NCBI RefSeq assembly: GCF_023078275.1
Contig: NC_062980.1
Span: 9,442,783 to 9,506,782, forward strand
Source of the DNA: Leguminivora glycinivorella
Lineage: Eukaryota; Arthropoda; Insecta; Lepidoptera; Tortricidae
Direction: 5' to 3'
Length of the DNA stretch: 64,000 bases
The notes under the pieces are model-generated. The model did not search any database, was not told where the DNA came from, and was given only the letters and a program-made list of their open reading frames with translations. The first letter of the stretch is position 1; each line of letters begins with the position of its first letter. This document shows positions 35,701-47,294 of the stretch, one piece after another. Position numbers and translations under genes: made by a program.

Positions 35701-36889
35701 GGTAAGCTTTTAACTCATCATTTTCAAATTATGCTTAAGTCCCCCGCATAATATTTGTGTTTAACTACTAGTGGGATGAGTAAAGATAGCACTATCGACT
35801 GTTAGTAATATACTTTAAATGGAAATATTGTAGAGAATTTCATGGTACTTCTCCTAGACATCTTTCTGGTAAGTACCTACTCGTAATATTTACTTAACAA
35901 AACCTTTAGTAGTTTTCGTGAAAATTTAAAAACGCTAAAAATGGGAGATAATAGTGGTGGAAGAGATTGACTCCTCGGCGTGTTTCTACTTCTATTTATT
36001 CTTATGAACGTCAAAGCTATGTGCATACCAAGTTTCATGCTTTCTGACATCATACTAATTTAGACCACTGAAAACTCGTGCTCTATATAATAATGCCTAA
36101 AATGTAAAGCATGGAAAAAAATCGAGTAGTTAAAATTTATCCCCCAGTCACAATTGCTCCGCTGTCCCTTTTTCATTTTAGTTATTAAGGTTTTATCATT
36201 TTTGGTTCTTTAAACTGATTTTAATATTCGCTTGAACCGAAAACGCGAACGATCATCAAGCATCACTATACGTCGAGAACGGATCGGACCCGCGGGTTTT
36301 TAGAGTCCGTCGATCCGGACACACGGACTACACGGGTACCCCAAATAATCAAATGCACTCTAGATACGACTAATTATCTAGAATTGTTATTCAAGTAGTT
36401 CAAGTCAAAAGTAGTGCACGAAGTAAGACGAGCACGGAGGAGTGTAATAAAGTGCACGAATAATCCCAGTATCTTCATTCACAGTATGGATATGACACAA
36501 TACCTAGATTTTATAACAACCTTCTGTCAACGTAGAAAGGTCATTTAATTCTAATCGATACAATTACAATCATCTATTAATGTTGTTGACGAAACAGAAA
36601 AACGACCCTGAACTGAATTAAGAAAACTGGCGTTATCACTTTTAAGATTGACTACTCACTTTGTTTAACAATAATATAAGAATTAAAATGAATAAAGAGA
36701 ATATACAGAAATCTAATTTAAAACCAACTACAGCTAATTATATTAAAATAATTACTGTGTGAAATATTTCGAGTGAGGAGATATAACTGGTATTCTTACT
36801 TGTAAAGGAAATACTGCGCTTTTATTGCCGACGTATCCATGAACGACATGACTTTGAATTGAGAGAACTCTAGGCGTATCTTCAGACAT
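29706..36889 (-). CDS. Pdxk: Pyridoxal kinase (vitamin B6 kinase)
   Basis: Five exons on the minus strand: 36889-36800, 33552-33309, 32254-31988, 31062-30883 and 29827-29706; 300 residues, near the ~310 of animal enzymes. The product phosphorylates pyridoxal, pyridoxine and pyridoxamine with ATP to make pyridoxal phosphate in the cytosol. It begins MSEDTPRVLSIQSHVVHGYV, the family's N-terminal substrate-binding strand. VCDPVMGDNGKMYVPEDILP and PLADIITPNQFEAELMTG follow, then the anion-hole motif GTGDLFAALFLAW with the catalytic Asp at about residue 220. The end reads ELRLIQSK. All phases match and the catalytic residues are present. The ATG lies in the first coding exon, 3.2 kb from the next; a GC-rich patch around 37080-37180 upstream may be the promoter region. 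Exon 4 has two decayed copies downstream. Confidence 0.96.
30239..30352 (-). pseudogene. Decayed copy of pyridoxal kinase exon 4 (distal)
   Basis: ACGTGTCTTTCACAATGACA, GTCTTCTCGAGTGTAAGTTG and GGGCGGCGAACAGGG follow the parent exon (30883-31062) with indels, including one in the LAWSYK segment. It lies in the last intron, same orientation as the parent. Confidence 0.8.
30590..30688. repeat. Hairpin element (GAGCTCGACAAAAATC)
   Basis: CTTTTTGATTTTTGTCGAGC TCCCGAT at about 30593 is mirrored exactly by ATCGGGAGCTCGACAAAAAT CAAAAAG ending at about 30687. Confidence 0.8.
30700..30826 (-). pseudogene. Decayed copy of pyridoxal kinase exon 4 (proximal)
   Basis: On the minus strand it reads LFLAWSYKTGDNFKLTLEKT then LQAIVKYTY, close to the parent. 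A four-base deletion at the GTGD motif removes the catalytic Asp and shifts the frame. No clean acceptor precedes it. It is more similar to the parent than the distal copy. Confidence 0.85.
31262..31515 (+). repeat. Interspersed repeat family B, copy 3
   Basis: GAGTTACTGTCAAAGTAAAA, CCATCTAGCCGAGCGTCCCC and TCTATACGGAGTTACATATG as in the copies at 6445 and 8675, with an internal deletion around 31390. Confidence 0.75.
33690..33815 (-). pseudogene. LINE C-terminal fragment in pyridoxal kinase intron
   Basis: The minus strand contains KPRKRWMDCVRDDMKHS and then GWPTPNEYE, the familiar last part of a LINE ORF2 (R-P-R-x-R-W-x-D-x-V). No further RT sequence is attached. Confidence 0.6.
33850..34240. 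other. AT-rich intron segment, nothing recognised
   Basis: Part of pyridoxal kinase intron 1. No frame or repeat is evident. Confidence 0.5.
34246..34450. repeat. GC-rich foldback island in pyridoxal kinase intron 1
   Basis: Strongly GC-rich in an AT-rich setting. TCCGTGCGTCCGGCCCC (about 34269) is mirrored by GGGGCCGGACGCACGGA (about 34381), and ACCCGAACCCGCCGAAGTCC by GGACTTCGGCACCGTTCGGG T. A similar short patch (GATCCGGACACACGGACTAC) is near 36312. Family unknown. Confidence 0.65.
34891..35130. repeat. Interspersed repeat F split by a SINE tail
   Basis: ATCTTCGGTTACCGCGA at the left and AACTATGGAAACGGATTATA TCGCG at the right belong to the same unit seen whole at 40893-41035. Between them lies AAATATTGGGGACATTACAC ... 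AAACTAAGCGAAGCTTG, the inverse of the SINE 3' end at 58750-58800. Confidence 0.65.
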
Positions 36890-38667
36890 ATTTTATTATT
36901 TGTAAGCTGTAACAAAAATCTAGATTATTACGTGCTACGAAATAGCATTCGCAGCTATTTATTTGAGCAGGTAAATAAAAACAGAAAGTACGAGTAATGC
37001 ACATACTTTAATTAAGAATATATCGTGTGTACATTGAGTAATTATTACTTCGTATAGAGGAGCTATAGCAAACAACGAACGTGTCACAGCCTGTAAGCTG
37101 AAGGCGGGGCGAGGGGGCGGGGTGTGAACCAATGGCCTGCTTCCGTAACGTCGCAAGCGCTACGATTTTACTCGGCGCTTACGACCTTTCGGTCGCAATG
37201 ATGAGCCCTGCATAGAGTGCATAGATTAGAAGACGTAGTATAGAAGTGACATGGGTTTACATGGGCATTTTTTTAATTTATGACTCTCAATTAGCGTGAG
37301 TTGTTAACAAAAAACATAAATCGCTGTTAGTTTTGTAATGATAATGAAGCTTGAAATCTGTATTTAAAACTAAACTTGTTTCACGTTCTGAATTTAGATT
37401 ATAGCTTAGTATAATTTACATAATTAAAACAAAAACGATGTTTTTATTGAAATTCCATGCTTAATTATCGTTGCAAAACTGACAGCGATTTAACTTTTTT
37501 TAACAACTCTGTGAGGCCCATTTTTTTTAAATGACCACATATAAAGCTGCATACGGACTGAGCGTACATGTGTACACGTAGCCGCAACTGGATATTAGTT
37601 ATTTATGTGACATTTGCATAATGGTAGGCATTAAAACATGAGTGTTGTTTTTGTTGTGTTAATAAGATAACATGAGTGTTTTAATGCCTAATTATGTATA
37701 GTCGCACACATAACTTTATCTACATCCATGTATGTATGGGCGCGGGTTTATCGTCCCATAGAAAATTTGAATTTCGCGCGTTTTTATACTCCCATAATTT
37801 GCTTGACCGTCTACCTACCCAAATTCATTCAGGCAGGTTAGGTACTGCACTTACATTTACATACTCACATGAAATTCGACACGCGTATTGAGAATCTGTT
37901 ATAGACCGAAATGTCGGAAAACTGTGCAATTCTGACAATAATAATTAAATAACCTTTTTTGCGTCGATAAATATATATAATTTAATGTATGATAGGAAAC
38001 TTGAACTAACTTGCGATATTGTCACGTCTGCTTTTGTTGCATTTTTTACTCTTTGGTTTCAACGAAACATGGCCGCCGCAACATGGCGCTTCGGCATGAG
38101 TTTATATTGATACATTTTTTTAAAAGAAAGCGTGTTTAAACAAAAATGCAGTAAACCTACGTATGAAAAGTCACTCCTTGGCTTTTGTTAGATTTTCCTG
38201 AGCAGTTTGTACAGTACCTCACTACACATGACGGCATTATTTAGACGAAATATTTTTCATTGCGATACGTCAATCTACCACAGCCGTTCGGCACAGACTA
38301 AGCGCGTTTGTGCTGATCAGCTCTAAGTGTTGTTACACAAAATCAAGTTGAGGTGCCCTCTCTAGTTAACATAATTACTCAAAGCGTGTGTATTGAAAAA
38401 TATTACTACTAAAGAAGCTTGGGTCTTACTGAGACAGCTGAGAATTATTTTATAAATTTATATTACACTTATCAATGTTATCTTATCAGTAATAATAATT
38501 AATAACTCACATTTTAACTTAAATCGCAGCAACAGCCGTCACCACTACTGCCAGAATCTGACTGACTGACTGACAGACACTGACCTGACAGTGACACTGA
38601 CAGCTGACACAGAATAATTTCATTCGATCGAATGAATGAAAACACAGTAGAAAGTGGCAATGTTAGG

Positions 38668-38892
38668 GCCCGCGCACACGGATGCAATAGTTGCACGGCG
38701 ACATTTTTTGTCTCTGTCGTCACTCCTTAGACGCACGACAGAGACAAAAAATGTCTAATCCGTGTTAGTTATTTGCTCGGCGACTTTCGTATTTGTATGA
38801 AAAGTTGCGTCGCCTCGTGTGCGCACCTTCATACTAGCCCATAGACCGAGCGACGGAGACAAAACAGTTTTGTCTCCCGTCTGTGAGGCCCT
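38668..38892. repeat. Repeat with internal hairpin (GTCTCTGTCGT)
   Basis: GACATTTTTTGTCTCTGTCG T is mirrored by ACGACAGAGACAAAAAATGT at 38735-38754. Outer parts GGGCCCGCGCACACGGATG and CCGTCTGTGAGGCCC frame the block. Confidence 0.55.
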
Positions 38893-39329
38893 TAGTTATT
38901 CTTCCGAGGTGGCAACATTGTAGTGCCCTCTCGTTTTCGCACGTTCATTGATTTGAAATGGATGGATCGCACTTTAATGTTGCCACTTTTTATATTTCTT
39001 AGTCTTTCAAATCTGTCAGGTTTTGTCAGTTCAGTTTGGACGAATTGCATACAAAAGATTATGTCTGTGGGATTTTGCCACTTTTTAATTTCTAGTCCTT
39101 TTTTAGGGTTCCGAACCAAAAAGGTCTTATTTGGATGGACCTTACAATACTCTTTGGACCCGAACAGATGCGAACCGCACCGCACCGCACTCGTTATGAA
39201 GTGACGTGGAAAGGGTCCGGCCCAAAGAGAATATAATACTGTTCGTCGTCGTTTCATAAAAGCTAGTCCTAAGAAAATGTTTAAAGAAGACTGCCTTTTT
39301 ATAGTACATTACGATACAAGTGCGTAAAA

Positions 39330-39530
39330 AAGGAAGTTCGAAACGAGTGGCGATAAATTAAAACACGACCGAAGGGAGTGTTTTAAATCGACATGAGTTA
39401 CGAATTTCCTTTTTGCACGTGCATCGTACGACGTTTTTCAGTACAGATGAGCCTCCGTAGTTTCGACCTGGCATATAATGAACCACTTCTCGCACTAGTG
39501 CGTAAAAAAACACCATCTGTACTGAAAAAT
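39330..39530. repeat. Interspersed repeat G, copy 1
   Basis: It shares GCATCGTACGACGTTTTTCA, CCGTAGTTTCGACCTG and ACCATCTGTACTGAAA with 57263-57385. Confidence 0.65.
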
Positions 39531-39864
39531 AAAATATAGCCCTTTCACACGAAATTCAATGTATTTACATAGAAAAAGAGTACATTTTACGGTGTTTATT
39601 TGAATGCTGTGCATGAAAAATGCTGTGAAAACACATGAGCTGTTTTACACAACTATTCGAGAAATTATAATAGTTATCTAAAGGATAATATAGGATGATA
39701 TATGTGTACTTTATTATTTTTTAATTATACCAGTACTTACAACATTTTAGTAATTTTAGTAAACATATTTAAATAGTTTTCTTACATTAACTTAAATATC
39801 TTTGTTTGAAAGCTCCAATATAATGTGCTTATTTCTCTTTTAATTTAATTAGGAAAACATTCCA

Positions 39865-41111
39865 TTATTGGTTGCTTTGTGTATTGCTAGGCTGTTCCTG
39901 AGCCATTTTGTAAGCATTTTCAAGAGTGTCGGTAACAATTTTCATGTCATTTTCAATACTCCGGGCCCAGTTTTCCACATCACCTATCTCTTTTAGTGCA
40001 CTGCTGAAGTTCTCAACTAACGCCAACCACTGTTGAGTTTGTTTTGAAAAGTTTATAGCACCTTGATGTAGTAATTTTGCTTCTGCATCCAGCTTCTTTT
40101 GGTTTAAGTAAGCTTGAGCCACCCTGAAAGAAATGCAGAGATTATAAGAATATTAATTTAATGTGAAAATAATGTAATCAATTAATCATTCTCAGTGGAA
40201 AGGTATTAAACTTGTACACAAATGGTGGATGTGGGTACAAATTCAGGGCAATGAAGCCTGTCAGAATTTTGAGCTCTTAAGGATCACCAATAACTTGAGC
40301 ATGATGAGCACAGATATTTGTTCCTGAGACACAGATGTTTTCTATGTATTTAAGTATTATTTGAGTTGTATTTGTATATTTTCCCTTTTGTTGTTCCGAG
40401 TACCTACCAACAAAACCAGCTATCTTTCTCGAGCTTACCATGGAATTTAATATGAGATAACTTGTGTAAAAATATACCTATGATATTGATTTACTTATAA
40501 ACATCCAATATGGTATGTAATCATCCATACTAATATTAAAAATGGGAAAGTGTGTGCGTCTGTTTCTTTGTCTGTTTTTCACGGCAAAATCGAGCGACGA
40601 ATTGACGTGATTTTTTAGGTGGAGATAATTGAAGCGATGGAAAGTGACATAGGCTACTTTTTGTCTCTTTCTAACGCGAGCGAAGCCGCGGGCAAAAGCT
40701 AGTAATATATAATTTGGACAAATCACTACCTAAAGTATTTTCTTACCCAACATTAAGATGATCAACTAAAGCCTGTGTTAGGTCATTTGCTGCAGCTATA
40801 CATTCCTTGCGTTTTTGTTCTGAAATATTATTCAAATATATAAGTTATTGATTGACTGAAAAAAATAATATTAAACCTCAAAACAAGATAGGTTTAATAT
40901 TGTCTTCGGTTACCGCGAAATAAAACTATGGAAACGGATTAAATCGCGTATAATGAATTTACAATTCATCCCGACTTTTCAAACACTTTAGAGCATTCGT
41001 GGTCAACGGGTGACCACGAATATAAGAACCACGAAGATAGTTTTGTTTACCTTGTATGACTCTTTTCGCTGCTTGTTTAGTTTGGTGTTCTTTAATTAGC
41101 GAGGACAACAT
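39865..41111 (-). CDS. Blos1: BLOC-1 subunit 1 (GCN5L1-like)
   Basis: Three exons: 41111-41051, 40819-40747 and 40123-39865; 130 residues, matching the ~125-150 of the family. It starts MLSSLIKEHQTKQAAKR. Then come ALVDHLNVGVAQAYLNQKKL and, further on, ALKEIGDVENWARSIENDM, the most conserved block of BLOC1S1, and it ends in a short polar tail. The family protein is a small helical coiled-coil subunit shared by BLOC-1 and BORC, acting on lysosome-related organelles and lysosome positioning. In mammals it is also linked to mitochondrial acetylation. The start is chosen because MLSSLIKEHQ is the usual beginning and no upstream ATG in frame is needed. A TTTATT at 39710 (AATAAA on the coding strand) may be the poly(A) signal. 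Confidence 0.96.
40302..40495 (+). mobile_element. SINE, copy 3 (head missing)
   Basis: GATGAGCACAGATATTTGTT, TCTATGTATTTAAGTATT and CTCGAGCTTACCATGGAA match the SINE body. The tRNA-like head is absent. Lies in blos1 intron 2. Confidence 0.75.
40527..40703 (-). repeat. Interspersed repeat family C, copy 3
   Basis: The inverse of the copy at 23488: ATCCATACTAATATTAAAAA, TTTTTCACGGCAAAATCGAG and CGAGCGAAGCCGCGGGCAAA AGCTAG. Confidence 0.85.
40893..41035 (+). repeat. Interspersed repeat F, uninterrupted copy
   Basis: GTCTTCGGTTACCGCGAAAT, AACTATGGAAACGGATTAAA TCGCG, then CCCGACTTTTCAAACACTTT and CATTCGTGGTCAACGGGTGA. The last part resembles the ACGTTTCGG...CGTGGTC core of other elements here. 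Lies in blos1 intron 1. Confidence 0.7.
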
Positions 41112-41765
41112 GATTCTTCTTAAGCTTATTCAGTATTGCATTCCGGTCTGAATTGGGTTTTTGTGTACACTTTAACAACAAAACTGAAAGAGATACGATA
41201 CAGAAAAGCAAAGCAGTAAGCAACTAAGCAGTAGTTTTTTGACGCTGACATTTGCGATCTGACGTTGACATTGTTGACAGTGACATTTGCGTTCAGAAAT
41301 AGTATACTATACCTCTACAAATAGGGACTTCCGGTTGGGACGCCATCATAGCGGTTTCGTGTTGTGAATAATTTATTTTTCTTTTACTATTGATAGCTTA
41401 TTATGCAGTAAACTAATGGTGTAGTGAGAAGCTGATGAAGAATTGTTCTCGAAACGCGTTTAGCCTCTTTTTTGTCGTAAACGGCCGGTAGTCCACGTGC
41501 TCTTGTAAAATCTAGCTATCAATTTACAAGTGCTAAGTCACCGTACAATGTCGTACTTACCGTACAAAAATTACCAATATTAGCTCATATCCAACTCATA
41601 TCACCTTGACACTGGCGAAATAGTCCCAATGGACTGAAGCCATTTAATTTTAAAAACTGAACTGAACTCTACAAATAGCATAATCTTACTTTCGTTATAG
41701 GCTGTCAAGCCATTTACGTCAGTAGAAAAACGCGGTAAGCCTGCCGTGAGCCTGCCAGCGGTTAT
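41112..41765. other. Upstream region of blos1
   Basis: No exon-like frame. Probable blos1 promoter and 5'UTR are within the first ~200 bases. The rest is unassigned. Confidence 0.4.
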
Positions 41766-44353
41766 GTAATACGTGTATATTGTATACTTGACGTAATAAG
41801 CGACTTTCAAAAATTTTACTTCTAAGGAAATAAAAAAAATGAAAGTTTATTTGTGGTGCAAGATTAATTTTAAGCTATGAATTTTATTTACACTGCGTAA
41901 GTACATGTGTATTTTATTATAAATATAACTTTTACCAGACGCGACAAAGTTGGCAAAAAACGACTCTAACTTACCTCATTTACTCAAGCCTGATTTTGAT
42001 ATATGATACGCAGGGACCTATAATTTTAAGCCAGACCAATCGGATGAATTTCCGCCAGACCGACTTAAAGTTTCGATATGAGCATTAGTAGAATTGAAAT
42101 ATTCCGGGTCTATGTGTAAAAACTTGAATTTTCTACATTATACGTGTATATATAACGTAATAAGCGACTTTCAAAATTTTACTTCTAAGAAATAAAAAAA
42201 TTAAAGTTTATATGTGGTGCAAGATTAATTTTAGCTTGAATTTTATTTATACTGCGTAAGTACATGTGTATTTTATTATAAATATAACTTTTACTCAGAC
42301 GCGACAAAGTTGGCAAAAACCGACTCTAACTTACCTCATTATCTCAAGCCTGATTTTGGTATATGATACGCAGGGACCTGTAACCAGACCGTTTGTAAGC
42401 AGCCAGACCAATCGGATGGACCCAACCATCCGCCAGACCGACTTAAAGTGTCTGGCGGATGGTTGGGTCCATCCGATTGGTCTGGCTGCTTACAAATGGT
42501 CTAGTTACAGGTCCCTGCGTATCATATATCAAAATCAGGCTTGAGAAAATGAGGTAAGTTAGAGTCGTTTTTTGCCAACTTATCGCGTCTGGTAAAAGTT
42601 ATATTTATAATAAAATACACATGTACTTACGCAGTGTAAATAAAATTCATAGCTTAAAATTAATCTTGCACCACATATAAACTTTCATTTTTTTATTTCC
42701 TTAGAAGTAAAATTTTTGAAAGTCGCTTATTACGTCAAGTATACAATATACACGTAGCTTAATGTAGAAAATTCAAGTTTTTAGCTTTTATAGACCCAGA
42801 ATATTTCAATTCTACTAATGCTCATATCGAAACTTTAAGTCGGTCTGGCGGATGGTTGGGTCCATCCGATTGGTCTGGCTGCTTACAAACGGTCTGGTTA
42901 CAGGTCCCTGCGTATCATATACCAAAATCAGGCTTGAGAAAATGAGGTAAGTTAGAGTCGTTTTTTGCCAACTTTGTCGCGTCTGGTAAAAGTTATATTT
43001 ATAATAAAATACACATGTACTTACGCAGTGTAAATAAAATTCATAGCTTAAAATTAATCTTGCACCACATATAAACTTTCATTTTTTTATTTCCTTAGAA
43101 GTAAAATTTTTGAAAGTCGCTTATTACGTCAAGTATACAATATACACGTAGCTTAATTTAGAAAATTCAAGTTTTTAGCTTTTATAGTCCCAGAATATTT
43201 CAATTCTACTAATGCTCATATCGAAACTTTAAGTCGGTCTGGCGGATGGTTGGGTCCATCCGATTGGTCTGGCTGCTTACAAACGGTCTGGTTACAGGTC
43301 CCTGCGTATCATATACCAAAATCAGGCTTGAGAAAATGAGGTAAGTTAGAGTCGTTTTTTGCCAACTTTGTCGCGTCTGGTAAAAGTTATATTTATAATA
43401 AAATACACATGTACTTACGCAGTGTAAATAAAATTCATAGCTTAAAATTAATCTTGCACCACATATAAACTTTCATTTTTTTATTTCCTTAGAAGTAAAA
43501 TTTTTGAAAGTCGCTTATTACGTCAAGTATACAATATACACGTAGCTTAATGTAGAAAATTCAAGTTTTTAGCTTTTATAGACCCAGAATATTTCAATTC
43601 TACTAATGCTCATATCGAAACTTTAAGTCGGTCTGGCGGATGGTTGGGTCCATCCGATTGGTCTGGCTGCTTACAAACGGTCTGGTTACAGGTCCCTGCG
43701 TATCATATACCAAAATCAGGCTTGAGAAAATGAGGTAAGTTAGAGTCGTTTTTTGCCAACTTTGTCGCGTCTGGTAAAAGTTATATTTATAATAAAATAC
43801 ACATGTACTTACGCAGTGTAAATAAAATTCATAGCTTAAAATTAATCTTGCACCACATATAAACTTTCATTTTTTTATTTCCTTAGAAGTAAAATTTTTG
43901 AAAGTCGCTTATTACGTCAAGTATACAATATACACGTAGGCCGTAGCTTAATGTAGAAAATTCAAGTTTTTAGCTTTTATAGACCCAGAATATTTCAATT
44001 CTACTAATGCTCATATCGAAACTTTAAGTCGGTCTGGCGGATGGTTGGGTCCATCCGATTGGTCTGGCTGCTTACAAACGGTCTGGTTACAGGTCCCTGC
44101 GTATCATATACCAAAATCAGGCTTGAGAAAATGAGGTAAGTTAGAGTCGTTTTTTGCCAACTTTGTCGCGTCTGGTAAAAGTTATATTTATAATAAAAAA
44201 ATAAAAATAAATAAAAATAAAAATAAAATGCGTTTATTTCAGACTAACATGTGTCCATAGTTTGTTAGTAACAATAACAAGAACATCTTAAATAACTATA
44301 TTAGTACCTAATCCTAAATGAAGTGAGGACCAATGCCTGATTAGGCCACTGTC

Positions 44354-47283
44354 TCACCTCTCAGCCACTACGCTCAGGAGGCTGTGGCGGCTGTCGCGGA
44401 CTCTGCGGAGCACTGCGGCGCAGCGCTTGCGCAGCGTCGCGTGAAAACCATCTACGTGCGCGTCCGCGAACATGCCGGATGCGCTGCAGTGCCGCGGCAG
44501 CCGCAACAGCACCCTGAACGCATCATTATATTGAACCCGCAATGTATTTAGCGAGCGTTGCGTAAAATTTGTCCACAAGCTGCAGGTATACAGCGATGTA
44601 CAGTACGCACGGAACAGGGTAATCTTAACTTGAGCTGTGCACCGACTGAACCTGCGAGCTATCATATTGGCTCTAACAGCAAGAGCCCTTCGCTCCCTCT
44701 CGATATCAGAATCATCACGCAAATCATCGGTAACCAAGTGCCCAAGGTATTTAAATGAATTTACTCTCCTGAGCTGCTCACCGTTCAAGAGAATCGGCGG
44801 GACATGAGACGGGCACTTGGTTCCCGCCTTGAAAACCATATACTCACTTTTCGATACATTATATTTTAAGCTATGTCTTAAAGCATATGACTCACACTTT
44901 TCGATAAGGGTTCGAAGTCCTCCAACCGATGGGCTCAACAACACCATATCATCTGCATAGCTTATGTTGTTAAATGCTACCCTGTTAACATGGCATCCGA
45001 CATGCATGCTGCTGAGCTCATCGATGAGATCGTTAACATATAGATTAAATAATTTTGGTGAGCTCAATCCGCCTTGCCTGACTCCACAATTTAATCCATA
45101 CTCATCTGACAAAACATTTCCCCATCGGACACTATTTCTCTGGCTGGCGTACCAGTATCTAAATATGCGTGTTAATTCTTTAGGAAAACTGGTCTCTCCC
45201 AGCTTCTGCCATAGCAAATCGTAATTTACCAGGTCAAAGGCCTTGGAAAGGTCTAGAAAACACGCATAAATAGGTGTCCTACGCCGGGTATAGTACTCAA
45301 CAGTGTTCTTAAGACAAATGATCGCACTTTCCGTCGACAGGCCGGCTCGGAAGCCGAACTGTGCGTCATGTAGCTGCAAGCACTTGTCCAATTGCATGTT
45401 AAGTAAACTATCAAGTACTCTGGCTACGATTGTTGCCAGAGAAATAGGTCTGTAATTCGTCACATCAGATATATCGCCAGTTTTGTTTTTAACAATAGGT
45501 ACCACTATAGTTTTTGTCATATGATTGGGTAAATAAGAGTGACCGATACATAGGTTAAAAAACATTGCTAGGATTCTAGGCAAGTGAGGGCCAGCAAACT
45601 GCAGGTGCTCAACGCTCAGGCAATCATGACCGGGAGACTTTCCCCTTTTCATATCCTTCAGTGCCTTAGTTATATCTCTTGCACTATAACGAATCTGCAA
45701 GTCACTCCCTACCTCATCGTCAGGCACCACCAGTTGAACTGACCCTGCAGGTACAGACTTGTCATTAAAATGACTTTTAAAATGGTCCTTAAACGTGTCA
45801 GCGATACCCTTGGCGTCAGAGACGCCATTGACACTAACAGAAAGCCCAGTCTTCACTTCCACTTTCTTTGTAAGTTTCCAGAAGTTACGAAAGTCACACT
45901 TTTTATGATGGGCCGCCAGCATATCCATCTTGATCTGGTCTTGGTGGTTTTGTACCCAACGCAGCCTAGATTTAAATATCTTTCGATTAATTCGCATTGA
46001 ATTAAAAACATGACCCGTATTTGGCTTACCGCACAAGATCCAGTTTTGAAAGTGAAGTCTGGCCTCCCTGTGGGCCTCGCTGACATGCCTATTCCATCCC
46101 ACAATTTTCCTATTTCCACTACCCCCTGCACTCACTTTACTGTAAACAGACGCCTCACTCAATGCGTTAATAATGTTTAGATACATGTCGTCAAGAATAT
46201 TTAGGTGAAGTGAGTTGTTTTTACAGCACTTGCCACAACAGTCTCGAAGTTCACTAGGAAAATCAATACATTTTAACAGTTTGTTACATTTATCTGTGTA
46301 TTTATCAATTTCACATGGTGTCCTATCTCCCCAAATAATTTGTTTACATTGTGATGACAAGTTAACATTTCGTAGCTTAGGTACCACTAGATTTAAATTG
46401 CACTCAATGACTAGAGGAAAGTGGTCAGAGCAATACACGCCATAGTCCACAGAAACGTCAACTATCGATTTCCAACCCGCGGCCGTTGTTATGCAATGAT
46501 CTAACCAGCGTTTACTCCCGTGTGAGTCACTGAGGTACGTAAATGTATCAGAATCGATGCCAAGTTTATCTAAATCGGCACAGATCCAGCCTTGCTCGGC
46601 ACAGAAACCCAACAATTCGTCACTAAATAACTCACTCGGATGCGCGTTGTAGTCCCCTAACATATATACAGTTTCAGTGCCACTTTCCTTAACTATGGCA
46701 TTCATTGCACTAACACACTGCACAAATTCAGTTAAATTGTCGACACAGCTGGTCGGCAAATACGCGCTAAATACCAATAAATCTTTATTCCCGGCCGATA
46801 TCTTAATGGCACTGAGTCTAACGTTATCACACGAGATTAGGCGTCATCCATATATTACGTCACAGTGTAAGGGGGAGGGGGGGGGTCATACTAAATGTGA
46901 CAATCCCTGTTAAAGGGATACAAAAAAGCGTGACATAGGAGGGGGGGAGGGGTCCAAAAACCTGAAATTTGGTGTGACGTAATATGTGGATGATCCCTTA
47001 CCGAGACACACGGAAACGTTTTCTTTCGCCACAATAGCGCGGTCCCTCCATACGGCCTACCACGCAGTATTCCTTCCGACGTATCCACAGCTGACGTACC
47101 GGTGCTGGCAAACTCGTCACTAATACTATTCAAAAACGACAAGTCGTGGGGCAAAAGCCATGTCTCCTGTATGGCTATCACGTCAGCGTATGAGCATATT
47201 CGCCTAATGTCATCAATGGATCGCTTTAAACTCCGACAATTATATGTACACAACACTATATTATTAACACTACAATTATTCAT
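44354..47283 (-). pseudogene. LINE ORF2: AP endonuclease and reverse transcriptase, broken by a MITE
   Basis: The N-terminal part (47283 down to about 46998) begins TYNCRSLKRS and holds the endonuclease motif IQETWLLP and GRPYGGTALLWRK. After the MITE, the frame continues from about 46837 (open ATG at 46777). It has FSAYLP, the endonuclease motifs GDYNAHP and SDHFP, then the reverse transcriptase with FLDLSKAFDLVNYDLLW, GVRQGGLSSP and the catalytic YADD. The C-terminus is Cys/Arg-rich. Without the 161 inserted bases (MITE plus TSD) the two parts are in one frame. The protein copies LINE RNA at a nicked target site. Confidence 0.9.
46840..46997. mobile_element. 158-bp MITE with TTA target duplication, inserted in LINE ORF2
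   Basis: Inverted ends CATCCATATATTACGTCACA (left) and TGTGACGTAATATGTGGATG (right). TTA occurs directly before (46837-46839) and after (46998-47000). G-rich runs sit inside each end. A three-base TTA duplication suggests a PIF/Harbinger-type MITE; this is inference. Confidence 0.85.
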
Positions 47284-47294
47284 TTAACTTAAGT

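Larger units (their letters stand above)
36890..39864. other. Intergenic region between pyridoxal kinase and blos1
   Basis: It holds a GC-rich patch (37080-37200) likely near the pyridoxal kinase promoter, and two repeat blocks (annotated). The only open frames are short, without splice context. Confidence 0.5.

Noticed and set aside
42266..42544. Short frames across the 394-bp satellite
   Set aside because: The same frame recurs with each unit and is broken in others; the sequence is non-coding satellite.
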